A stretch of DNA of 64,000 nt, taken from assembly GCF_014529535.1 (NCBI RefSeq), contig NC_050738.1:1984001-2048000 (forward strand), read 5' to 3'. Numbering within the stretch: position 1 is the first letter of the stretch; each line of letters starts with the position of its first letter. Shown here in pieces: positions 12,864 to 25,533 of the stretch. The DNA is from Bradysia coprophila. Taxonomy: Eukaryota > Arthropoda > Insecta > Diptera > Sciaridae. The notes under the pieces are model-generated. The model was not told the DNA's origin, made no database searches, and was given only the letters and a program-made list of their open reading frames with translations. Both the position numbers and the translations under genes were made by a program.

Positions 12864-13112
12864 ATCAATCTGAACATATGGCAACCGGCATTGAATTACG
12901 TAGATAAAGAGGATATACACCAATCGTGTACGCCGTTTTCAAAGGATATAAGCGACGAATCTGAGCAAACAAAAAGTATAATTTATGTACTCGACACCCG
13001 AGATTTGTCTGTAGACATAAGCTGGCAAGATTGTATACAAATTAAAAGCAATATTTTCTCGCTGTTCGGAAACGGAGAAAATCAACATTGGGACACCCGT
13101 CCATCAGGATAA
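12864..13112 (+). other. Unassigned open frame, possible exon
   Basis: An 82-codon open stretch follows a plausible splice acceptor (TTTCTATTTCAG at about 12818-12829). A stop closes the frame at 12861, between the acceptor and the open stretch. It contains a fairly acidic, non-repetitive sequence (for example SKDISDESEQTKSIIYVLD). It has no ATG at a sensible place and no family I recognise. It could be 5' UTR of goliath, an exon of another gene, or chance. Confidence 0.2.
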
Positions 13113-13509
13113 AATTCGTTTATTTGTTTATTCGATAAACAATCGACAAATACGGGAAAGAAGAGTTGATAAGCTCCAGAATAGAGACGAAGAAACTGGC
13201 TGATAAAAAGTAATTTTTGTTATTGCCGATTGACTAGTGTGCATACACATACGCAACGCATGTGTTTGTTAAAATTGTTAAATCGTTAAATTTTCCAACA
13301 GATAAGATTACGCCTTTGATTGCTCAATGTTTCGGTTTACAATTCGAAATTCGCAAAACAAGAAGTAAGCTGAAAGTGAATAGTGTAACCTCAGTCTAAC
13401 CGCCAAATCGAACTTTTTAAAAACTAAACCGTGAGAAAAGTGCAATTTTCTCCAAACCACATCAAATTGGTCTAAGTGATAAATGACGTTATAAAGCAAA
13501 CGCTGCACC

Positions 13510-16500
13510 ATGTCTCAACCGAAAGTTTTAACGTTCACATTTTTGGTGATATCACACCTACTAATCGTAGCTAGTCAACCGGCCGATCTGGGAACGTTCG
13601 GATCGCATAATGATCTTCCCAACGGCATTTCATCGTTTTCCTTACCAGCCGACGAGCGAATTCTCAGCGAGCCATACGTTCTGGCATACATCAATTACAA
13701 TTACACCACGGCGCAGGGCCTTCTCGTTCAAACGAATGCGGAGGAACGTGGCAAATACGGCGAGGGACGGATATTCACCGTTCAGGGTCAATTGGTCCAT
13801 GTGACGTCACGAGACGATAAGCATGATCATAGCGCATGCGATATGCGACTGATCAGCTCGACGGGACACTCATTGCCAAATGGTGATAGGCCGTGGATAG
13901 CGTTAATCAAACGGGGTGGCTGCAATTTCGAAGATAAGGTTCGACATGCCTACGAGCATAAAGCGGCTGGTGTGATTGTGTACAATGACAGAGACAGCAA
14001 CAGTCTGGATAAAATGAAAATCGTGGAAACTGATCGTAAGTAGTTTGAGATTTTTCGTTTGTTTTGAATTCCATATTCCATTTCGGGATTTGTACGATAC
14101 TATCCAACAAAAACTTGGAATGCACTAACGGGGAAGAGGTCTAGAGTTCGCCAGTCACTGTGTCAGAACCGTTAGAACTGAAAGAACTTCACTTCTGCGA
14201 AGTTCAATATAAATTGCAACCGGAATTTAGGCTTGTCCAATGAAATGCAACCTTACTTAACGCGTTAATGCATGCCTCTGTACTGTACTACTTCCAACAT
14301 AAACAACTCCATCACAGTAAACTTTCTTTATTCAATTTGGTTTGTTTAAAAGTCTCGTTAAAACGAATCAATCACATTTAACGGTAACAGATTACATGCA
14401 TTGGCTGTAAGTACAGGCAAACATACAGGCAAGCCATAGGTATCGAATGAAACCTCTTCCATCTTCTCCAACACATTCACAATTCTTTTCAATCTCAGAT
14501 GAAAAACCTATGAACCGGAACGTTGTTTGAATTTGAAATTTTTTTCCAACTAAAGAAAATGTGAACAGACAAGCATGGACTTATACATCGGCATCGATTT
14601 TTGTTTTTTTCATTCTGCACCATATTTGCCTAATGTACATTTTGAAAAGCAAAAAAAATAAATGATCGTCCATGTAATTCCATTAGACACGGCCTGGACA
14701 CTGACATTGTCGTTGAAAATTTCATTTCATGCAAATTTAGTCCATCCGACAAATCTTTGGTGATTACTCAACGACATGCGTTCAATGATAAATCGATGTC
14801 GAGTGAATATTAAACCCTCCCGAAAAGCAGTCCCCGTATTAAATGCGAGAAATGGGACTAATGTTAAGACATTATGACGTCATTTGAGCGTACACGTATA
14901 TCGTTCCACTTGGCATTCGATGCTAAGGCAACTCAGAACACAAAATCATAAATATAGTCTCTCTATAGTAACCATCAGCCAAGTACATAAATGTTCAAGT
15001 TTCTTTGCAAACCGTAACAATTCAACCTTGTATGCCGAATCAATAATTTCATGAACAAGTCGACACAGTATTGCCATTTCGAATTCACCCGTTTATCGAA
15101 AATAAATCATTTGTAAGTTATCCTCGATGCGAAAACGGCTTTTTTTTATAAACTTATAAGCGACTTGCATTATGTTTTCGACTGTAGATAGCATGTATAC
15201 ACACGTCAGCATAATCAAAGGTGACCCCGTAATTGTCTTACATTAATACACAGACCGACTGTGAATGATTGTAGATAAATCGAAAGCATGGCCCGGTGAT
15301 AATATTTATTGATGCGGCATAGAATGTTCTAAGTGGTATAATGCCAATATGCGGTGCAAATGGTCGGAATATGTGTCGATAATGAGCCGGTATAATAAGA
15401 GAAACAAATATTCATTGTGTTCTTGTCTGGATGTAGACGAACACGACCCGACGGTAGGGCTAGGACCAGTGACTATTTTTAGGAAAACCATATTTTTGTA
15501 AATTTTTCAACATTTTCCTGGATTTTCCCATATTTTCCTCAGATTTTCCACAAAATATTTTTGTGAAAATTTGGAAAAATGAAGGAAAATCCTGGAAAAC
15601 GTAGGAAAATTCAGGAAAATATGGAAGAAATAGTCACTGGTTAGGTCTGAGATGAATGAAGAATTTTTGCTTGCCAACATTTAGCATCTGGTCAGTCTTG
15701 TGCACTCTATATCAGACTGGAGTGAGTAAGAATACTTTGCAATCCAACTCCACACTAGCACTCTTACAAGCTACGCGTCATTTGTTATCAACAACGACGA
15801 CAAAATAACCTGGCTCGGGTTAGTAGCTACTAATATACCAAGATATATGTTAAACCAATGAAGTAAAAGATTTTGTTTCCAACACTCTGCGGTATTTAAG
15901 TAAAAGAAGTTTTAGAACTAAGGGTTACGTTACAATAGCGATCATGTGTTTTAAGTAACTCAGATTGATGCGGAATGATTTCATATGATTGATCGAATGG
16001 TGTTTTTCGTGTGAATTCTATTGATCTGAACCAATTTGTATTACTTGTGCCATTGAAATGTAATATTTTAAACGAATTGACTGTTTGCACTCAGGTGCAA
16101 ATAGCCTTTATTACACTATTTGCACTCCAGCCAAAACATATTGTGTTACATCACAAGAACATTGATTTTTCCTCCTACAATTTAGCATGCCAATTAATTG
16201 TGATGACAGAGGCAAATTGATTTTTCCTTCTACAAGTTAGCCTGACACTCTCTTAACCAATTTTAGTCCTAACGTTGATAAACCTTATTCAGCATTAAAG
16301 TGATTAGTGTATGCGAAACGTGGTACTGTTTAGTTTCACATCAGAAATTAGGACTGAAACTAGACCCGGGTGCAAATAACATCTTGCATATACCAATTTT
16401 AATCAAAATCTGTGTACAAAACGTGTGAACGCGAACACAAATTGAAATAATTTTAATCGCATTTTGTGACATTATGCGGAAAAAAAGCTTAAACTGTTAC

Positions 16501-19500
16501 AATTTAAACAAAAAAGATTCGAACATTTCTATGGCTTTATTATCACATGTTGACCGTCAACATTAAGCCATTTTCACAAAAGTTTATGCAATCCATATTA
16601 TACCGTACTTTGAATGAATAATAAAAGCAGAATTACAAGCCAACAAAGGACAATGTTAACAAAATCTTCCTTCAAAATCAGAATATTTTTATATGAAAAG
16701 TGTCTATTAAAAATACGGTAAAATATTTCAACCTTGAACTTTCACCAAGGGAAAACTCTCAATGTTTATGAATTCGTTGAGCATAGCCACAAACGCCGTT
16801 TAATGTTGTCCTCGTGATTTACTCGGAATAGATACAGCGAATAGATACTATAGCTTGCTTGAGCAATTAACTCAAATATTATATTTCCTGTTCGAACGTT
16901 ACGTAACGCACACCCGATTTTCCTGTACCTTTGAAACAATTTTAATTAATTTCTGACCAAAAAAAATGTTATTCAAGAAGGGTTGAACGATAAATTTGTT
17001 GGAATAATCGCCACTCCATCTTACTGATGCCTCGAGCAATCAGCGTTCATTTATTTTATTTTTATTCAGAAAGTTGAATCGAGGGTCAGCTATCCCTGTG
17101 CAAGTTACTGAACACTGCTGAACATTCGACACAAAAGTTTTTCGAAAATAGAAAATTTATAAATCAAAGTCCAATAAAAGTTTCCGTCTAAAACGGTTAG
17201 GAAACATTGTAAGAGACATTTTAAAAACGGGGAGAATATCGCGATATAATCAATGAAAATTTCAGCAAATTTATACAAAATCTTTTACTTCAATCGTTTT
17301 AACATTCAATTTATTATATCAAACAGTGTCACCCGAACGCATTGTTTATTAAGTAGTGGTAAGGACGTTATAAAAATGTTAGGATGTCTGTTTCTTGGAC
17401 ATAGTTTCTCGAGAGCTACGACCAGCCAATATATTCCACTATCCTAGACTTATATTTCCTCATTATAACTCGTGACGGGCTGTAAGTCTCTACGGTTTAT
17501 TTTGGTGAAAGTGTTTGATAACAGATGATACGCAGTTGCTACGCCCAGATCTTAAAGTTACGTAAACGAAATTCTAAAACCATTTCTATTCGGTATACAT
17601 CGCTTCCTTGTTTCTTTTTAATTTTGTTTTCTTTTTAATGTAAAGCATTGAATTTTGGCTGATGTAACGGCACTTAAATGTTGACGATTCCAATAATAAA
17701 ACCACAAAACCAGAGAGGAAAAACATCGAAACCACAAGGTTCTTTTTAAGATGGATCGTAAAACAATTTATTGAACTCACTTACATCTCGCTGTGTCGAT
17801 TAAAAAATAAAATTAAGAAAATTGTTCTCAACGCCAAATTATTTTTGATTCAGAAATAAATTTTCTCACATCCAAAATTTGTTGTTGTGTGAACTGTGAA
17901 TTGTTTACTTTTGATTATCCATTCCCATGTTATAATTCACCCATAAGCCAAAAAAAAAGATAAGAGAAAAATGGCCGGTCATTGATTCCACACGACCAAC
18001 CTAAAAATTTATTTTGTTGACACTACAATTTAGGACACATTGATAAAACACTTCGCCAAATCTTTATTTGACGGAATTCGGTAAACAAATAATTTTTCCA
18101 ATCGAATCGCTATCAGGAGAAAATATTATCAGATTTTCAGTCGAAAGACAACAAAAAATAATGAAATTTGCCTCCATCTTACACTCACAAAATAATGTTT
18201 GATAAACAAACCAGTACAACAAAATTAAAAAATTAAAAGCACTTGGAAATGACCTTTATCAATGGGCATGTAATCGGCCTTCAATTCCGAACTACAAAAA
18301 CGAACAATCTTATTACAACAAAACAGAAAAAAAACCCAACAACAACAATGAGAAAATAATCTAAGCATGAGCGGATACAACATAATGTATAGTAGTATTC
18401 ATTGAGTTAGACATTAACCTTTCAGAAACAGCAAGCCAAGCCGAATCTGTTACTTGATTTGGTCAAGGTATTCACATCAGATCGATACAAAATCTGGAAC
18501 TTCATTTGTTGTAACATAAATTTTGCTATATAAGACGACAAGTCGGCTAGAGATCAATGCTTATTTTTGACGTCGTTGTCTATAACAGATGATCGAGAGC
18601 AAAAATTTATAAAATTAAGTGGAAATTTGTATTCTTTCTTTCTTCTTCAATTTTTAGGTGCAATAACGGCAGTGTTTACGTTCAAATGGCTTGGAGAGCA
18701 AATGGCTAGACTCATTGACGAGGGCAATGAACTCAATGCAACGATTTCCGAAGGAAGATATTCAAAAGTTGTAACAAACATTAACCGGTAAGTGCGTCTA
18801 TCATCATAATTAAGTGATTATGAATCATTAAATCGGTCATATCTATGGCGAAATACTATATGTATGCGGATACATCAATGATTTAAATGTAACAGTGTAC
18901 ACCGTACACTGTACATAATCAGAAAGCACGACTTTAGCAAAGACTCAAACCAATTTTTTATTTCAATAAGTTCGAATTCAGTTATTGTATACCGGTATCT
19001 CGACATGAAGGTGCGAATGTTTAAGTAATTTTTGCGAATACAATTTTTAGTACAGTAAGAAGCTGCCAATACTCTTACACCACACGATTTCCGTGGAGTG
19101 TATTGATGAGGTTGCTCAATAGTCATTGATGATGCCAGGATACATTACCGGAAATTGCGTCAATTAACCACCAAATCATTATTTCAGTTTAAATGAACTA
19201 TCGTACCGCAGATAGTTTACTTGAAAATATTGATATCAACCATACACCTCACATTGTTCGTTTTATTTCTCATTATTTAGAACATCTGTGCTGTTCGTAT
19301 CAGTATCGTTTATCGTCCTCATGATAATTTCCCTGGTATGGCTGGTATTTTACTATGTACAGCGTTTCCGATACCTTCAAACGAAAGATCGAAAATCGGT
19401 AAGTTTTTTGTTCGTTTTTCAATAAAAATTCAAATTCAAAAATTTTCTCTCTCTATATCCATCACATCAGCGACAACTCTGCAGCGTAGCAAAACGGATA

Positions 19501-19940
19501 ATCGCAAAAATTCCAACGAAAAACATCAAATCCGACGATAAAGAAATCGAGAATGATTGTTGTGCCATCTGCATAGAAATATACAAAGTGACGGATCTAA
19601 TTAGAATGTTACCGTGTCGGTAGGTGCTGCTTTCTGATCAAAGAAAATATTGTTGTTTTGGAAATGGAATTCTTAACAAAATTGAAAATCTTTCAGCCAT
19701 GAGTTCCACAAAAACTGCATAGATCCATGGCTACTGGAACATCGTACGTGCCCGATGTGCAAAATGGACATTCTTCGACACTATGGCTTTGTGGTGGGTC
19801 AAAATCAAAGTTCTATTAATGCACCTCCTGCTTCAAATTCAATAAATAACAGTAGCAGTAATAATGGTAGACTGAATACAATTAGTTCTAGCGCTGATTC
19901 AGACAGTCCCAGTCAAAGTAGACAAGTGACGGATGTTTGA
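13510..19940 (+). CDS. gol: Goliath-type PA/TM/RING-H2 E3 ubiquitin ligase, short isoform
   Basis: The exons are 13510-14035, 18658-18787, 19281-19398, 19471-19619 and 19697-19940, in frame (388 aa). An N-terminal signal peptide is followed by a protease-associated (PA) luminal domain split between exons 1 and 2 ([25 protein letters not shown], then [18 protein letters not shown]). Next comes one membrane helix (about residues 222-246, [20 protein letters not shown]) and a C3H2C3 RING (Cys289/292/307, His309/312, Cys315/326/329; core MLPCRHEFHKNC and [17 protein letters not shown]). This architecture is that of goliath/RNF130/RNF150 ligases, which act on endosomal and other endomembranes. The C-terminus ends QVTDV, a class-I PDZ-ligand-like tail that I recall from fly goliath. 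The first intron is about 4.6 kb. Distinguishing goliath from godzilla needs a phylogeny, but the tail and TM segment favour goliath. Confidence 0.9.
14036..18657 (+). other. Large first intron of goliath
   Basis: The intron opens with GTAAGTAG and closes with a pyrimidine tract and TTTTTAG. It contains a foldback element at 15465-15641 and fragments of the AATGAAGTAAAAGATTT repeat at about 15780-15890 and, in the opposite orientation, at about 17270-17310. The rest is featureless AT-rich DNA. Regulatory sequence is plausible but not recognisable. Confidence 0.6.
15465..15641. mobile_element. Foldback element with ACCAGTGACTATTT ends
   Basis: The ends ACCAGTGACTATTTTTAGGA and their near-complement enclose repeated AGGAAAAT and ATTTTCCT words that pair along most of the length (177 bp). 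The flanking TAGG at 15461-15464 and 15642-15645 may be a 4-bp target duplication. Confidence 0.65.
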
Positions 19941-22900
19941 TTTCATAGTTGCGGTGATGGTTGATCCTCTGATTTATTTAGTTTTAATGTTAGCAGGTAG
20001 CAGGTTATATAGAGATAGAGTGAGAGAGAAAGGTTAAGATTCTGCGTTAACATATGGAAACAAACTATTACTGTGGATGTCAATGTCGGACGCTCTTCCA
20101 GCGATGATTAGTAGAACTTCACTGTAGAATCGCACACGTATTGTCAATCGTACCAGATTTTTGATATTCCTGCCAAATATTGTGTTAGACTTTGAAGGAA
20201 CGAATATGACTGTTGTAGTCCCCCAATTTAATTATTTTATTTTTTTGTTATTTTATTTAGTCTACGTACGTATACTATCCCGGCGTATTAGCTTCAACGC
20301 TCGTCATTTACTTAATTTATTTAGAAGAGCGATGTGCTATGTTGACCTGGGCAGTTTTGTGACGAATCTTTTATTGAGATGAGAAAAATTCAATTTCTTT
20401 ATTAGAAAAATGTGAATCTTGTTCAATAGTTTGTAAGTGTTACATAAACAGACTGTTGTGCTCAAAGAAAATGGATTATTGTCCATCGTAAGACATATTT
20501 TGCTGTAAATAAAACATTGTTGAACGGTTGAAGATGCTTGTCTATCCATTCGACTGCTTCAGCCATAGACGTTTGTCTTTGAAATTACATTTTCATCTTT
20601 TTACTCGTTATTTCGTCCCACAATTTTTACCTCTTTTACGGGAAACTAAGTACAGTCACAGGTCCTACGATTTCTGCAGAAACCTCAAGAAAGTCCAGGA
20701 TTTCCCGTAATTTCGACAATAGAACAAGAAGGGTCATGTTTCCTAGTATTTAAAGATTAATTCCCGACGATTTCGCGCAAAACTAAAGAAATCACAAGAA
20801 TTCGGAAATTCCTACCACAAGTCGTTCAGCAACACAATTTACGCGTTGCTAGTAAAACTTGGAACGCATCAGGTTTGTTCCAATCTCCATCCGAAACAGT
20901 TGATTCAGAGCAACCTGAAATCGGATAGTCGTTTACCATGCCAATTCTGCAATGGCTCAGGTCAACTCACGTTCCAGGTTCGGGTCGATTTGATCTGTTT
21001 TCCGAGCTTTATTTGCAAGTTCTCTGTTTTGTTGTTTGGCATCAACCAAGTCGATGGAAAGTAAAAATTTAAAAAGAAATTCTCGACCGTTAATTTTCGT
21101 ACATCATCGTTGAAGCCGAAGCGCCATCGCACACATATTTTCAGTGTCGAAAATTCGAAGAACGTCAGTTAAGCATCGACTCGGCATTCGCTTTAGCTAA
21201 AAAAGATTATTTGTTATTGTGACGAAATGTTGTGCTATTTGTAAGATGCGATTACTACGCTCGAAGTAGGAGGAATTATAGTTCATTTCATTGTCAAAAG
21301 GAAAAAAGATAATTAGCTTAGTCCTTAGTCGTCGTCAATATGTCGTCAGTGTTTTTAGGAGAAAATTGATTTAGAAACTCTAGTCCATAGATAACCTTTT
21401 AGAAACGGCTAGTAATCGGTTATTTGAAGTAAAATTAATGTTAAAATTGATGAAGTAAAAGATTTTGGATCTAAAACTAGAAATTAGTTGAAGCAAATGA
21501 AGTAATAGATTTTATGATTGCGATTGCCGTTTGTAAAAGGTTCATTAAATAATTTTGTCGATTTGTGTTTCAAAAGGAAATGATTTATAATTACGCACAC
21601 AATTACTGTGATATAAGTTTAAAATATTGAGAAGAAGTAAAAAAAAGAGAAAAAAAAATTGGAAATTACCAAATCAACATTAGTTAAAAGTTGAGACAAA
21701 ATTGTTGTAATTTTACTAATAAACAAATTGATGTAATGCACCCGCTTTGCACATTTACAAAATGGTTCTTTTTATTGATAATTATTTTTCGTTTAACTTT
21801 TTGTTATAATTTGTACTAGTCGGTCTATTGGGGTTGAATGCAGTCAATAACCTGTGTCATCTTAGATATTCATTTTGTCAATAACACAAACACTTTTTCT
21901 TTATTTATTTTTTTATTATAATTTTAACTCTGTCATTCTCTCAGTTCACTGTTTTCAAACATATTTTTCATTATTTTTTTCCAAAATCGACAACACTAAG
22001 AATTAAGAAGGAAAAATGGTCAACGGATGTTGTGGTCAAATCCTGATTAAAAGTTCTCTTAGATAAAATTTTCCTGTAGAGTACTTTGAGCGTATGGAGC
22101 CAACTCAACAACAAGACCCCGGTTTAATATAAACTTGTCAAAAAATGCATTCTTATGTCAGGCTTGGCATATGGTTTAAAGTCGAGTTGACAGCTTACGA
22201 TCAAAATGCCTTATATTGCTTTTTAGACCAGTACGAAGTAGTAGTGGTATTGCTTTTACTGAGGCTTTTACTTTCATGTTTCTAACACCCAGAACATCCG
22301 GAATTCACACTGTCTCCACTTGTCCTATCTGACCTACGACCTGACCACATTTTTAATTTTTCCTGATTGACTATGTCATATTCAGACCTTTTCGATTTTG
22401 TTTTGACAAAGGACATTCCTACGAAAATAATGTATTCGCACCAAACTAGGTACGCACAGGTCATCTGCAAATCATATCCTTTATTACGTTCGATGGCGCT
22501 GAACGTGTTTACAATTCCAAACTGTAATGTCCCCATTTTACCATTTCATACATTTCGAGTCTCTTTAAAAAAAAAAGAAAGTTCTCTACAATACCTTTAC
22601 GTGCTTCGGCACCGAACATCGTTCATTTCATCAATGAAGCAATTGTTTCTGAGCCCTCAGCTTGTAAAATATTGTGCGTAACATGGATAAAAGATGGAAA
22701 GTAACGTTTTCGATTGGTTATTGACCTCAGCTTCGCCTCGGATCAACATACTTCACGAAAAATGTACTTTTCAACTTTTCCGTCCGTTGAACGTAAATAT
22801 CTATTTCTCATGAAAAAAAATCGATTTTTTTTTGGAATATCTGTACCAATTTCTATTAAAACAAACTTCGATTCGTTCAACAAGAGCTTTATATGCTTGC

Positions 22901-25533
22901 TATGTCATGTCATTCAGAGCCGGTTCATTGTCTTTCAATGACTTGGGGACGATTTTCTGATTTTTTCTAGTGATTTCGCCCCTTTGTATGAAAAGTTGCA
23001 TACGCATCTCTCTTGGACGATTGATTTTAGGCTATTTCGCGAGTTTTAGCCCGAACGAAGTGACGTAAATAACTAATGTTGTACAATGAGACCCTCAATT
23101 GGACCACTAGTAACTTGTATACCATCAGTAATACATAATTATGTACAGGTCGTACAGAGAAGCCCCCATTTTGAAAACGTACATTTGCTTGGTAAATGTG
23201 CAATATCGCGGAATGTTATGAAAAAGAACAGAAATATATTTTGTTATTGTTTCCAGCCATTTATCAATTTATCAATAGGAAATTTCAATATACTTTGGAA
23301 TGACTAACTTGTATAACAATTTAGATTTTTACTTTTAATTTTTAATTCTTTTTTTTTGTTTAGATTTAATTTATATTTTTTATTTTAAGGAAAATATATT
23401 AGAAATCGCCAAAAAAAACATCGAGCGACTTTTTATTTTCATTTAATTTATCCGCTCGGATGAAAATTCATTTTTACAGATTTCAGTTACAGGTGCTAGT
23501 TGTACACCATTTTTCAAATCTTGACAATTTTTTCTACAGAAAACTGAAACATTTTCCGAATTTAATAAAATTGATGTCGACCACATTTGTGTCTAAGTTT
23601 GCTTCCAATGTCAATGTCAAGCTGGTTCGCAAATAACAACACACTGCTCATACGTCTTCATGGGGATGGTAGTGCCATATAAGCACGAATAAGCAGTATG
23701 ATTGATTCGTTGAGCCAGCTGATTAAACATTACTTAGCAAGAAATTTGGTTGACATTAACTGTATTCGGCATTAATATCTATCTGAAAGTGTATTTTCGT
23801 CCGAACATTGCTATTTTATCGGATTTGATTGCGGTATTAACCTTTACTTTTTACCATCGTCAAAAAGACACTAAGCGGATCATTTCTTTCACAGACCGTT
23901 CATTAAGTTCACAACACAAAAAACATCATTTTTTTCAGACCGTAACCCTTCTCCTTGTCCAAAAAATTCTGTGACACGAATCGAAATTTTCTCGTCCACT
24001 GTGAAATTATCGAACGGTAGCATTCATTAGCTATCGTAAATTGAAAATTGTGCTTGAACTGTGCCTTTGTAGAATGTAGAAGCATTTTGGGGCGGACAAT
24101 TTTCATTAGGATGCGTTAGGAATATCAATGTGTTGATATTTGCAATTGAATTTGACTTATTCTAAAAATTGTTAAGTTAAAAAGTAACAGATTCGGTATT
24201 TCAAGCACTTGAAGCAAAGGAAGTAAAAGAAGTAAAATGTGCCACACCTTCCATTTCTCGAATTTTAAAACATTCAATGCAAGAAGGAACTCATTCTAAG
24301 AATAAAGCTTTAGTCAAAATAACATGTTCAAAGGAGACTGATTAGGCTCGTATTATCATACCATGAACAGCACACAGAGCGCCGTGCGTCACTCTAGTAT
24401 AATCAATGGTACATTCCTTGTCTGGCTTGGGTTATTTTTAACTAAATGTTTCCTTCAACACCATAGACCTGTTTCGTACATAGACTGGAATTCTACCATT
24501 TTACCATAATCCTTCGATGATTTCACTTTGGAACAAGTAAAGTCTGATTTAGTCGTAGGAATGAGTTGAAGATTTGATTTACTCGCCCTTTATTGTTCGT
24601 TTCGATTCACCCAGCAATTTTCACGCACAATTGAAAATGCCACCACCCAAAGATGTTTAAATCATTTTTGTCTTCATTTTAATTTAATTCGAAATTCCTT
24701 AGTTTACTGGAAGTCAAGAAAGTATTCTCCAGTTGGATTTAGACACCGAAGAAGAGACAAACGGAGACGAAAATATTCGTGGCCGTGGAATGAGTCCAAC
24801 ATTTATCATTCAACTAGACAATGAGGTAAGAGTCTTAACTGGATCTTCGCAGAGTTACGTGAATATATTCAAAACTATAGTTTAGTGTTTGTCGGATGCT
24901 TTGACTGTTTCCGCACATAGACATTGTAATATTAATAACGAAACAAAACTATTCCCCACCATTCCACAGCACATGCGACGCTCATCTGTCGAGTCAATGG
25001 TGTCAATGCAACGTGGAGATGCAATAGTTAACAATGAATCTGATGATGCGATGAAAGAAAAACATTCCGAATGTTCGCACAACAAGCATTCAGCTTGTGA
25101 AGATGATGACCGATACAACAAGGTAATAGAGATCTTAAGTGTGCCAAGACCCGTCGCCTTACCCATTATTTATTTGTCATTTTAGATCCGAGAATCAATT
25201 AGCCTTCCGTGCACACTTCGAAAATGCAAAGGATCCGAATCGTGTCGTGGCAGCAACAATTGCTACGTGTGGGCGATGGACTTCGAGCAGTTAAGCAAAC
25301 GTATGGACAAATTGGAGAAAGGTTGCCCGAAATCGAAAACGTTGTGCACTGATGCTAAGGGCAGCGACAATGAATGTCTGTTGGCGGACCGAACATACTG
25401 TTCCACCGAAGACATCAGCAGTCCGGAACATCAATCAACAAGTCATGGTAGTAGACCAGCCAAAGAATTGACAAGTGTAAGATCATCGAGTGTTTCTGGA
25501 GCAGCGACGACGTCTCAGCCGGATCTACAGTAG
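19697..25533 (+). CDS. gol: Alternative long C-terminus of goliath (exons 5'-8)
   Basis: Inside goliath exon 5 there is a phase-0 donor after TTTGTG (19793; GTGGGT). Downstream lie three open segments with good splice sites, all in phase 0: 24703-24825, 24970-25122 and 25186-25533 (stop). Joined to the common exons they give about 547 aa. The junction reads HYGFV then [14 protein letters not shown]. The tail is acidic and Ser-rich, then has a Cys cluster ([21 protein letters not shown]) and a possible short coiled segment ([14 protein letters not shown]). No catalytic domain is recognised. Phase symmetry of all three exons and the absence of a separate start make an alternative 3' end of goliath the simplest reading. 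The alternative is an independent downstream gene whose 5' exons I have missed. Confidence 0.6.
21399..21541. mobile_element. MITE with CCTTTTACAAACGGC-like ends
   Basis: The left end ACCTTTTAGAAACGGCTAG and the right end GCCGTTTGTAAAAGGT are inverted repeats. The core carries two copies of AATGAAGTAAAAGATTT-like sequence. The core word recurs at about 1820, 15855, 24220, 44360, 50480, 53190, 56975 and, inverted, at 17280, 58090 and 63190, so this is the best-bounded copy of an abundant family. Confidence 0.65.
22935..23075. repeat. Palindromic TTTTAGGC repeat, copy 1
   Basis: It contains GACGATTGATTTTAGGC followed by TATTTCGCGAG. Related copies are at 38965-39160 and 52905-53050, where the second half is the complement (GCCTAAAATCAA). 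Here the second half has decayed. Non-coding. Confidence 0.5.

Larger units (their letters stand above)
19941..24702 (+). other. 3' UTR of short goliath form / intron of long form
   Basis: It holds no further coding exon that I can support. Repeats inside: the TIR element at 21399-21541, a relative of the 1-260 repeat at about 22680-22790, and a copy of the TTTTAGGC palindromic repeat at about 22935-23070. An AATAAA at about 21718-21723 could end the short transcript. Confidence 0.5.
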
